Notes under the pieces: generated by a model
The model's input: the letters and a program-made list of their open reading frames with translations, nothing else
Told to the model about the DNA's origin: nothing
Database searches by the model: none
Made by a program: the position numbers and the translations under genes
In this document: positions 55,500-64,000 of the stretch, one piece after another
Layout of the letters: each line of letters begins with the position of its first letter
How positions within the stretch are numbered: the first letter of the stretch is position 1
Origin: Oikopleura dioica
Taxonomy: Eukaryota; Chordata; Appendicularia; Copelata; Oikopleuridae
Direction of reading: 5' to 3'
DNA length: 64,000 nt
Assembly: GCA_907165135.1 (NCBI GenBank)
Contig: OU015570.1
Location: forward strand, 744,001 to 808,000

Positions 55500-55975
55500 C
55501 TTATTTTGGATTATTACTGTATTTTTTTTATTGAAAAAAGAACGAATTAAAAGAATTAAATAGAAAAATTGAATTCGATACATTTTATGATAATTTTATT
55601 TCTAAAAATTTCTCTTCAAAAAAAACTTTGTTCAAATTCATTTTCTGAAGCATTTTCAAAAAGGCGCGCATGGACCTTCGACGAATCAGAGCGCCCGTCA
55701 GTGTTATGTGTGGTTACTAGCCTGACAAGAACAACCCAGACTCTGATGAGATTTTTTCCGCTTTCCAACACCCCATCAGTAGGTCACTTGCTTATTTTTT
55801 TTCGAAGATTTCTTTGCAATCATGAAGCTTAGAACTTCCGAGACTTTTTTTGTGTTAATCACCCGGTATTGATTCCGTGTACTGGGTCAAAGCAAGCTCC
55901 CACTGAGATTATGGCTCGCTTATGCTTTTCGGGCTCCCCGTGCAGCGTGTAAAGCACTAGCGCGCCGTCATTTTA
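55500..55975. other. No gene recognised
   Basis: AT-rich to mixed composition; no supported frame or repeat. Confidence 0.35.
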
Positions 55976-55979
55976 ACTT

Positions 55980-57085
55980 ACTTATCTGATGATTGTGGCC
56001 GACTAGTAGAACCAAGTAAATTTATTTTTTGAGATTAAGCAGAAGGGTTTGATAAAGAACATATCGAAAGAAGCGTGACGTAGCTAGGCATGCTCTATAT
56101 AATTCACCTCTTTGAAAGATAAATTTCGTGTTTTTCATAATATTCAAATTTTTTTTGTCAATTTTCAATCATATTTGGAATCAGCAGGTAAGAAAACATA
56201 CTGTATGTTACATACAGTGATAACCCATTTTAAAGCCCACCATTTTTAGGCCATTTTTTACAACCTTTTCAACAGGCATTTATAGCGAAACTTCTCGATC
56301 AAAATCTTCGCTGAATTTTTTTAAAAACAACTCGGGCTGCGCTTTCAAAAGAAAACTGTCAATACGATTTGTTTTAAATACAGTGATAACCCATTTTAAG
56401 GCCCACCATTTTTAGGCCATTTTTTGAAAAAATCCGAAAACAGTTTACCCGCTAAATTAAGCGAAAAAATGAGGTTTCTTCATCGCTATCAGGATAAGAT
56501 TCAGCCCGAAATAATCAGAACTACAGTTGGTCCTCGATTGATTCGAGAATCTAGCGTTGCAACTGTACGCTTTTAATCTTTATAAGAACTTTATAGTGCA
56601 GCAAATTTAAATAGAATTTCAAATTTAAGATTTCTGTTCTTCTGTGGAGAATCAGTTGGAATTTTCTTAACTTTGAATAGCAAAAATCATTCAATGATTT
56701 GTCTTTTGGTTCTCACGTATTAGAAGTTTTATTTGTCTTACTACAACATCAACAGTCTTTCAATTTAAGGATCAAAGCTGATCTTTCGATTCAAAATCTT
56801 AATATACTCTTCTTTCTTCCTTGTGGCTGTTTCTGAACGAGTTCAGCAGGCCAAAGGCGAGAATTTGCAGTAAATCCTGTTTTATGCCGAACAAAAAAAA
56901 ATTGTAATCCGGCTCAGCCCGAAAAATGTCCGTTTTAAGGCCACTTTTGAGATTCGCTGTCATCCAAAAATCGGCCTTAAAATGGATTTTCACTGTATTT
57001 GCATGAAAGAAAAAAAGAAAAAAGAAAAAGAAGAAAAGAAAAGCGAAAATTGGGCTCTCGCGCTCCCGTGATAGTCCCTTCTTAA
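55980..57085 (+). repeat. Second copy of the 50029-50345 block, split by pogo-type insertions
   Basis: The left half (55980-56200) and right half (57000-57085) together correspond to the uninterrupted 50029-50345 block. The intervening 56205-56998 is pogo-type MITE sequence. The pair of loci thus documents an empty and a filled site. Confidence 0.55.
56383..56998. mobile_element. pogo-like MITE (CAGTGATAACCCATTTTAAGG ends)
   Basis: TACAGTGATAACCCATTTTAA at the left and its near-complement ending TTTTCACTGTA at the right, with TA at the borders. A GGATGACAG-type inner motif is shared with the 58686-60203 element. An extra truncated copy of the left end lies at 56212-56380. Confidence 0.75.
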
Positions 57086-57089
57086 ATTA

Positions 57090-57940
57090 TATTTCCCTTT
57101 TGGGGCTCTAAAAATTTTTTTTATGTCCGACCCTAGTCCAAAGTTTGATCAGATATTGGCATAAGACCACCAATTAATTTTTACAAATTTTTACAATTTT
57201 GGAAATCTTTACTCGTGAACAACTTTACTGCATAATGGCAAAATACCAAATAAATACAGGGCTTTTGTGGATTTTCTTAAGAAATTTTTGCTGTGATTTA
57301 TCCCGTTAAATAAAGGTTATTTATTGGCAGTCTTTATTTGGGACAAGTGTTGCTCATTTATTGAGCTAAGCAAAAATAGCAATCGTTCAGCTCAGCAATC
57401 TTTGGCCAGCTCAAGATGTATAGTGGTCAGTAGTCGGGCTAGCCCGCTCAGTCATTTTTGAGAGAACTGACCTCAGACCAATAATTGTCTTCACAATGCC
57501 AGGTAAGGTCAGAATAAACTATAACAATATGAAAATCTTTCGATGTTGGATTTGCCGATTAAGATTTGGGTTATGAAGAGAAATTTCTAAACCTTCGACT
57601 TGTTTTTTCTTGTCGTAGGATATGTTTTTGTGCAATATAGTGAACATTGAACTGAGGTACTTAAATCGCGACCTAAAATTATTTTGCTCATATTTTTCTG
57701 TAAATCCTGTCTGAAAAACTTCACAGTCTTTTGTATAAGAGTAAACAGCTGTATCTTTTGATTTATGTTGGTGATCTTTTAGGGACTGGATTTATGACTG
57801 TTTTATTTGGACGCGAAGAACCTTTTGGGAAACAAGGAGCTTGCAAATGCGTGGTTTATTGAGGAAAACAGCCCGGACATGGACAAAGTGGCAGTAGAGA
57901 GAAGTGTAATTAAGAACCGGTTGTACATGTGAAAAATAGT
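57090..57940. other. No gene recognised
   Basis: AT-rich sequence, no supported frame or delimited repeat. Confidence 0.4.
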
Positions 57941-57953
57941 TGGGCGGATGGTT

Positions 57954-58498
57954 CGGGGAGCTACGACTCGCCGGGATTTTCAGGACTTGCCGGGACCTTG
58001 CATAATAAATCCCGGCGAGTCGTAGCTGGTCTAGAAATTCTGATATAAATACCCTCAATCATTCTAAAATAAAGGTTAGGATAAAAGTTTTACCAAATTT
58101 AGCTTTGCAAAACTGATGAAAGTTTACTTGAAATATTTTTTCTTTATAACAGAAGACATTATTTATTGTTAAATTTTGTTTTTAACTGTGTGTTTAGTTG
58201 TTTGACAGTGAGATTTGGTTGAAGCATCGTGTAAGTTTGTATTTGTGTGATTTTTCTATTTTAATGTTAGGGTTAGGGGTTCAAAAATATTTAACTGCCA
58301 ATCATATTTGTTTCGATAATATTCTATTAATAACGATCGAACAAAAACAATAATCGGCGAATTTTTCACTTTTTTACTTCCGTAGAGTTCTGTTATCTAG
58401 AGTTTCTAAAACATCAGCTACGACTCGTCGGGATTCTGCACATCTAATCCCGGCAAGTCGTAGCTCGGCCAGAAATCCCGGCGAGTCGTAGCTCTCCC
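57954..58498. mobile_element. hAT-like MITE, GCTACGACTCGCCGGGATT family (545 bp)
   Basis: Ends CGGGGAGCTACGACTCGCC and GGCGAGTCGTAGCTCTCCC are inverted, flanked by the exact 8-bp duplication GGATGGTT at 57946-57953 and 58499-58506. Each end holds two or three CCCGGCGAGTCGTAGC dyads. A TTAGGGTTAGGG-like run lies at 58268. Confidence 0.85.
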
Positions 58499-58747
58499 GG
58501 ATGGTTTGCTGTGAAATATGCACATTACCGCGCATTCACCCATGAATGTGCGCGAGGTTTTGGTTGATAAATGAGGACTTGAAAGTGGTTTATATGGTAA
58601 AATATTAGTCAAAAGTCCAAAACCCAATAATCTATGATTCTCATTTTTAAAAAATCTGATTCTTCGATATACAGTATATCATATACAGTGAAACCCCAAC
58701 TTAAGGCCACTTTTTGGATGACAGCTAATTTGAAAAGTGGCCTTAAG

Positions 58748-59510
58748 GGTACTACCTTCGATTTCCGCAACTTCACTGTTGAATAACTCGAAAATCTATA
58801 GTAATCTCAGGAAATATATGGCCTCTCGTAGTAAAACTGGGGGGCGGGCGGCCACGGTACAAAAGTGAAATTTGTACCGCCGGTACAAATTTGTAACGGC
58901 GGTAAAAATTTGTACCGTGGCCGCCCTACACCCGTAAAACTATCTTAGATCTTTAGATTGTCAGAAGGGTTTTTAGATTGCTCAACGAAAAATTGGCTAA
59001 ATTTTAGGTTAAAGTTGTCAACTTTGCCAAAATTGACTGTATTCAGGGTCGAATAGCTCAGAAATTAGTCTGAAAACATACCTTTCTTTTATTTTTTAAT
59101 CGTACTATAGAGCTTCATCTTCAATCTGTCAGAAGGATTTTTGGATTGAAATGAAAAAAGTACTAAAAATGATTTTTTGAAAATTTCGTCTCTTCAATTT
59201 TGCCAAAAATGTGCATTTTTCAAAAGTTTGCGGCACATTTTTCCCTCTAAAATCTATAAAATACTTCTGATCATATTTCTAAGCATACAAAAATGATCTC
59301 CTTGTTATACGCTTTCAAAAAAGCCCTTATTCGAAAAAATCAAAGACCAAAAATTTTTTTCGAAAAAACTTCGAGAGGCTTTATCTCGGAAACCATCAAG
59401 AATTTCAAACTAGGATCAATATAAAACTTAGAAAAGATTTTCTGAAGAATCTATTTTTATACCCACTTTTATCAGTTTTAAAGATAAAGCCCATTTTGGA
59501 AATCGAAGGT
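58748..59510. mobile_element. Inverted-repeat element, GGGTACTACCTTCGATTTCC ends
   Basis: GGGTACTACCTTCGATTTCC at the left and GGAAATCGAAGGTAGTACCC at the right are exact inverted repeats. TTAA precedes the left end but not the right, so TTAA duplication is only half supported. The interior has repeated TCAGAAGGATTTTTNGATT blocks and no gene. Confidence 0.65.
58839..58933. mobile_element. 95-bp hAT-like MITE, GGTACAAATTTGTACC family
   Basis: Ends GGGGGGCGGGCGGCCACGG and CCGTGGCCGCCCTACACCC are flanked by the exact 8-bp duplication GTAAAACT at 58831-58838 and 58934-58941. The whole element is little more than two termini with GTACCGCCGGTAC dyads. Closely related in its ends to 4502-4759. Confidence 0.85.
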
Positions 59511-59727
59511 AGTACCCTGGGGTGATTCCCCAACTAAGTTAGATGACGCTAAAATTTTTTGATTTCTGGAGTAAGGGACTAAATCATGGGAATCAAAAAT
59601 GAAAGGCGGAGGGTCTTATCAGAAATTTCTCGCACGAACTAGGAATGAATTGTAAAAACTGAATGCGCCATTTGAATGAAACCTTAGGTTATTTTTTCAT
59701 TCTCGTAAAAATAAATTTGCTGCAAAC

Positions 59728-60060
59728 ATGTCGCAAGAAGAAAAGAGAATCCACATGACATTGGCCGAGAAAAAAAGATATGCAGAGATTCTAGTGAAGA
59801 CGCCGAAGGAGAGTGATGCAAAGAAGATTATCAATGGGAACTTCGAAAGAAACATGATGGAAAAGAAATTCCGACGCGGACATTTTCTCGACTTTATGAT
59901 CAGCGGTTCAAAATCTTGGATTCTTTATCGAAACGAAGGTTTCAAATGCCTCATTAATCGAAGATTTAATCAATCGAGCAATTTGAAAAGAAGATCAAGG
60001 AAGAAACCGGAAGAAGGAAAATCAAAATCAAAACACGTGGACTTTCAAATTTCATTCTAA
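59728..60060 (+). pseudogene. pogo-like transposase N-terminus
   Basis: Begins EEKRIHMTLAEKKRYAEILV, the same helix-turn-helix N-terminus as 31394-31795, then runs out of family resemblance. No DDE core follows. Probably frameshifted and internally deleted. Confidence 0.65.
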
Positions 60061-60205
60061 AAATAAGGAACGATTTTTTTCCCGATGATGAAGAAATCCA
60101 GCAGCTACAAATTGAAAAAAAAGCCTTAGGTTGGGTTTTTTTCGGATGACAGATTTCGGGGATTTTTCAAAAAAGTGGCCTTAAGTTGCTTGAGGTTTCA
60201 CTGTA

Positions 60206-61540
60206 CTGTTCCCCGCAGGGGCATTTAAAGGAATACATCACATTTATGGCTGCATATTTTTCAGGTTTTGGCAAAAGATTCCCGACAATAGTATTACGCA
60301 TCGATACAGTCCTCAGGTACGTATGAAGGTTTTAGCCCCATTCCTTGATTTTTTTTATTTAAAGGGCTTGACGGCCCTTCGGGCCGTTTCACCACCAATC
60401 GTTGATTTGTTCATTCAAGGGGCTTGTCGGCCGTTAAATTTAGACGGCCGTTAAATCCAGACAAATTTTTTTAATTGAAAAAGTCTGGTCTAGTCTGGTC
60501 TTGTCCTTAAAATTTCATGGGAAAACACATTTTTATCGAAATAAACCAAAAGAAAGACCACAAAAATATCTTTTTGAAGTAAATTCGACAGGCAATACGT
60601 CAAAAAATCGAATTCTTCTCAAGCCAATTTTAGAAAATCAAGGGACTGGCGTGGGACAAGAGTCGCAAGTTAATGAGCGATTGCTTTTTTCAGAAGCTGC
60701 AAGGCTCAGCCCAAAGACTTCATAAATTTGCTAGCTAAGCTTAAAGCATCAGCTGGTTGTTGTGGATTCGCTTTGCTCATCTCCAAATAAGAAAAGGAGA
60801 TTCGCCGCACCTGTTCAAAATAACTTTCGCTTGGCCCCGGCCACTTTTCTGTTCACTCTGCCAGACCGCTTGCTACAAAAATGCCGCTTATATTAAATTT
60901 TTACAATTCGCAGAACTAGAGTCAATCTTTTCGCATCGCAGCAAATGCATATCCACAACATGGTTAAAACCAGCTTGTCTGAGAGTGGATAAAAATAAAT
61001 TTGAAGGGAGAAATAAGTCAAGTACGAGAATAGTCTTTTTGAAAGTGTCGAACTAGAATTTTCACAACGATTTATTAGCTACAGTATTGAAACAACGTCA
61101 CATGGATGATAATTTCAGAAGCATTTTTCTTATGTTTTTTGAGATCCTACCCACGTTGGAATGTCAGGAAAAAAACTGGGTGGACATTTGGTCCGCTCAA
61201 CGCCTGAAAATAGCCTGGGCAACAGTTGATAGGGATCGAACGCAAATAATCACCGGGGCACCCAAAAAACTTTTTTCTGAACTTATGAATGAAAAAATAG
61301 GTTTTGAGATTCAGGCTTTTCAAATATGAAATTCAAATTTTTATAGGTATCGTAGTTTTTGTGTTATCACGATTTGAAAATTGAAGAAAGAAGAAGAAAA
61401 GAGCCAATTAGAAACGCGCAGCGCGGCGAAGCGATACCCAAAGGGTGGCGCTCCGGGGCGAGAAGCTTATGCCGCGACGCGTTTCGAGTTTTCTCTGCGA
61501 GCGAGCCCGCGCTCTCACCAATAGAAAATTGGAAAAAATA
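60206..61540. other. No gene supported
   Basis: A partial inverted copy of the dispersed GGGGCTGAGACGGCCC repeat lies at 60333-60390. Short + frames at 60501-61056 and 61087-61329 have no recognised domain. Confidence 0.35.
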
Positions 61541-61613
61541 GGTCGCGATGAGATTCGAACCCACGCCTCCGGGAAGACTCAGACCTATCAAATGCCAACT
61601 AGGCCACTATCTC
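61541..61613 (-). repeat. tRNA-like sequence, probable SINE head or tRNA pseudogene
   Basis: The minus strand has an A-box TGGCCTAGTTGG (61607-61596) and a B-box GGTTCGAATCTC (61561-61550) at tRNA spacing, with a foldable T-arm. The acceptor stem does not pair, so it is not a functional tRNA. Confidence 0.55.
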
Positions 61614-61614
61614 T

Positions 61615-62090
61615 TGTGTTGGCGTCCGTTTTGAATGGGTATAAATCAAGGCTCCTTAGTTCATATTTTAAGAGTTTTGGCTATTCTTGCGCGAATGTTT
61701 TCTAAATTATAGGCTTATAGAATTAAGGAACTTTTCCAAAATTGAAATTTTTAACAATTGAATTAAGGACTCCTCCGCCAGCATTTTTCGAAAAATCGAA
61801 TTTCGAAATTTTTAAATTTTGATGCTAGAACTCGATTCTACATGGCCAGGGCTGCCACATAGACAATCGACAATAGTAAGCCTCACAGTAATCGATTTTT
61901 CTAACCCTACCACCGATAAGGATTGGTTTCTAAGCTCTTCAAAAAAAATGAATTATTTGAAATTTAAAGTGTGCTACCCCACGATAAGTAAATCGATTAA
62001 TAGTCATTTTTCTGTTTTTTTTTTTTTGAAAATTCAATAAAAACCATGATAGAGCTTAAAATTGGGCTGATATTGATTTTTACATCAGAT
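61615..62090. other. No gene recognised
   Basis: AT-rich; nothing recognised. Confidence 0.4.
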
Positions 62091-62091
62091 G

Positions 62092-62203
62092 GGACTGGGT
62101 GGGGTTGGGGACGTAACTGAGAATGATCAACTCAGATTTCCCGGCCTTTGTCAAGCCCCTTAAATTTATAAATCATGGAGCGGGGCTGAGACGGCCCGAA
62201 GCA
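62092..62203 (+). repeat. Dispersed repeat, third copy
   Basis: Same block order as 25110-25262 and 30650-30764. Confidence 0.65.
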
Positions 62204-62207
62204 TTTT

Positions 62208-62404
62208 GCATAACCTGGTTATGCATTTTCGATTAAAATTGCAGGCATTTTATGCTTTACTCATACCAAAAGACATAAAAATGGTGTTTCACATAAATCA
62301 GGCGCGAACCGCACTGGATCTATCTATTAAATGTTGAATATAGGATATTTATCTAAGGGTGCATAACCAGGTTATGCATTTTCATAACCAGGTTATGCAT
62401 GCAT
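62208..62404. mobile_element. MITE, GCATAACCAGGTTATGC family (about 200 bp)
   Basis: GCATAACCTGGTTATGCATTTTC at the left is mirrored by GCATAACCAGGTTATGCATTTTC and a second ATAACCAGGTTATGCATGC at the right. The central part is ATAAATCAGGCGCGAACCGCA, a variant of the shared hairpin motif. Confidence 0.7.
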
Positions 62405-62439
62405 AAGCGGAGCTGAGATTTTTGATGCTATTTTTTACA

Positions 62440-62590
62440 GGCCTGTTTCAATATTACAGGGCTGTTCCTTTAAACAGGCGTATTTTCCTGTATTTCCTGT
62501 ATTTACTGGTAACAGGTTTATTTTGGTCTCGAAATGCAAGACAGGAAACAGGACAGGTCCAAAAAACAGGAAACTTTGGCCGATTCGGAT
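62440..62590. repeat. ACAGG/CCTGT array
   Basis: Many copies of AACAGG and CCTGT in both orientations, the style of the subterminal arrays seen elsewhere. Ends not delimited. Confidence 0.45.
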
Positions 62591-62771
62591 TATTTTCCCA
62601 TCAAATTGATCGTCGGAACCTGGCATTTCAGAAGAATCTGTGTCACTTAAATCCGGGCAGAATCCGAAAAAAATCCGTAAAAAGTAGTTCCAGTTGCGGA
62701 ATTAAGGGAGTTTTTTTTCAAAAAACAAGCAAATAATTTATACCCACCAAAAATAGATGTTCTCAAAATTC

Positions 62772-62840
62772 CAATAGCCTAGGTTTCAATTGATAGGATA
62801 AAGTCCTCCCGGCGGGCAGGTTCGAATCCCGGCGCGCCAC
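62772..62840 (+). repeat. Second tRNA-like sequence
   Basis: A-box-like TAGCCTAGG (62775-62783) and B-box GGTTCGAATCCC (62819-62830), ending GGCGCGCCA. It shares ATTTGATAGG- and CCTCCCGGCGGG-like blocks with the 61541-61613 copy, so both may belong to one SINE family. Stems are imperfect. Confidence 0.5.
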
Positions 62841-63101
62841 TTTTTCAATTTTTTTTCGTGCGCCTCTCTCTGGCTCCTTCGCGCACGCGCATTGACGCGG
62901 GCTATGCGCTTTTGCCGCCGCTTCATGAGTCATACTTCAGAAGTACAAAAAAGGCAAGCGTAACCACGCGCCGTCGATTTTGAATATTTTTTCTTCGAAA
63001 ATCCCCTTTTCCAATGCTCATTAACCTGCTCTTATTGGCGCATGATTGCGCGTCCACAGAAAGCCATTGAAACCGACAGTTTCCGGGAAACCGGAAGTTA
63101 A

Positions 63102-63788
63102 GGGATCCCCCGATTTTTCAAGTCTTTATGACGGGTGTCTATGCGGCATTTTTAGAATCCCCGTGTTCTGAGGATCATTTTGATATATTATATGTCCCCC
63201 TTACGATCATCTTTACCCAAAATTTTGACCCTCGAAAATCGTAAAAATGCATGTAATTTGTACTTAGCGTGAAAATCGCAATTTTTTTTGACTTTTCGAT
63301 GTCATCGAAAATAAACGTGTAAGGGGTCTTTCGAACGCTTACAGCGCACTGAGTAAGAATCTGATAACCGCATTCGGATTTTCGGCCATATATCGGCGCT
63401 AGAGAGCAATTTAGAGCCAGAAAAGGGCCAAAATGGCATCAAAAAGTTTTTCTTAAGAAAAAATTTTTCTTACTTGACCAAACGATTTCTCTGTACTAGA
63501 GATTGTAGATGAAGGATCAAGAAAGATAATTAAAATTGATTTAGGGCTCTATATAAGAGCAAAAAAAACTAGTTCGACTTTGAAAAAGTCCCAAAACGGG
63601 GGTTTTCGCGAGTATCTATGTATTCAGCCCGCTTTTTCGAGGTGTTTCCCCTTATGAAAATTTTTTTCTGTACTAGTGTTTGTTCACTGAGAAACGGGCT
63701 TCAAAATGAGCTATCAACCATTTAAAAAGCTATCCCCAGAAAAAAGTAGTTCGACGTCAAAGTTGGCGAAATCGGGGGGGGGGATCCC
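63102..63788. mobile_element. TTAA-flanked element, GGGATCCCCC ends (687 bp)
   Basis: Flanked by TTAA at 63098-63101 and 63789-63792. Homologous over its length to 33311-34002, including TGAGGATCATTTTGATATAT and the GGCGCTAGAGAGCA block. No transposase. Confidence 0.8.
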
Positions 63789-64000
63789 TTAAAATACGAT
63801 ATGATCATCATATTTGAGATCACCATAATCGATTTACTATTTTAATTTTTAATATAAAAGGTATATCTTTATTTTTAAAAATTCCCATTTTGATTTGCGT
63901 TCGATCCCTAACAGTTGAAAGGTCGGGCAATTGGGCACCGTCGAGCAATGGGGAAATGCCCACCGAGGAAAATCACGAGCGTGGGCTACAGATCCATTTT

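Larger units (their letters stand above)
58686..60203 (+). mobile_element. pogo-like element with partial transposase and nested insertions
   Basis: CAGTGAAACCCCAACTTAAGG and its near-complement GGTTTCACTG bound it, with TA at both borders. GGCCTTAA and GGATGACAG repeats form the ends. It contains the N-terminal part of a pogo-like transposase (59728-60060) and two nested elements (58748-59510 and, within that, 58839-58933). Confidence 0.8.

Noticed and set aside
1-64000. CRISPR array from the many short repeats
   Set aside because: Repeats are palindromic subterminal arrays of eukaryotic transposons; no regular spacers, no cas genes, and the coding context is eukaryotic with introns.

Overview
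This window looks like gene-poor intergenic and intronic DNA from an animal genome, filled with layered transposable elements. No bacterial or phage gene organisation is visible. The organism clues are indirect. Coding parts are split by very small introns (38, 42, 45, 56 and 68 bp where both ends can be read). TTAGGG-like motifs recur. The only host-type gene recognised is an axonemal AAA+ protein resembling IQCA1/DRC11. Tiny introns, an env-bearing Ty3/gypsy element and a very high load of non-autonomous DNA elements would fit a larvacean-type tunicate (Oikopleura/Fritillaria-like). That placement is inference, not shown by the sequence.

Layout. 1-3760: CCCGAA/TTCGGG inverted-repeat material. 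4040-4953: a hAT-like non-autonomous element carrying a second nested one. 5719-14532: an almost intact LTR retrotransposon on the minus strand (233-bp LTRs, 5-bp target duplication, protease, RT/RNase H, integrase, an env-like glycoprotein). Its open frames are broken. 14921-15460: a large hairpin element. 15529-16090: a hAT-like MITE. 16322-19200: a decayed gag gene on the minus strand with a CCCH zinc finger. 19434-24844: a cluster of inverted-repeat elements, including a TTAA-flanked foldback nested in a pogo-like element. 27192-38076: two exons of a minus-strand DRC11-like gene with about 10 kb of transposon-filled intron between them. 41160-41820: an isolated retropepsin fragment. 44085-53445: a decayed Ty3/gypsy element on the minus strand. 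It is cut by a 3,941-bp hAT-like transposon (46764-50704) that has an exact 8-bp target duplication and a five-exon transposase gene. 54240-55482: a pogo-like transposase gene, itself interrupted by a 495-bp element at a splice junction. 56205-64000: more nested pogo-like, hAT-like and TTAA elements and two tRNA-like sequences.

The recurring theme is a large set of non-autonomous elements with G-rich ends and mostly 8-bp target duplications. Each has subterminal arrays of its own short palindrome, such as AGGAACGGTTCCT, GTTACAAATTTGTAAC, TTCGGGATCCCGAA or CCGGGATTCGG. Several families with unrelated ends share an internal hairpin (CAGGCGCGAAGCGCA) and TTAGGG-like runs. This suggests a common origin, a common trans-acting machinery or a captured functional motif, and it is the best candidate here for something not yet described. 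All target-duplication calls were made by eye and need computational confirmation.
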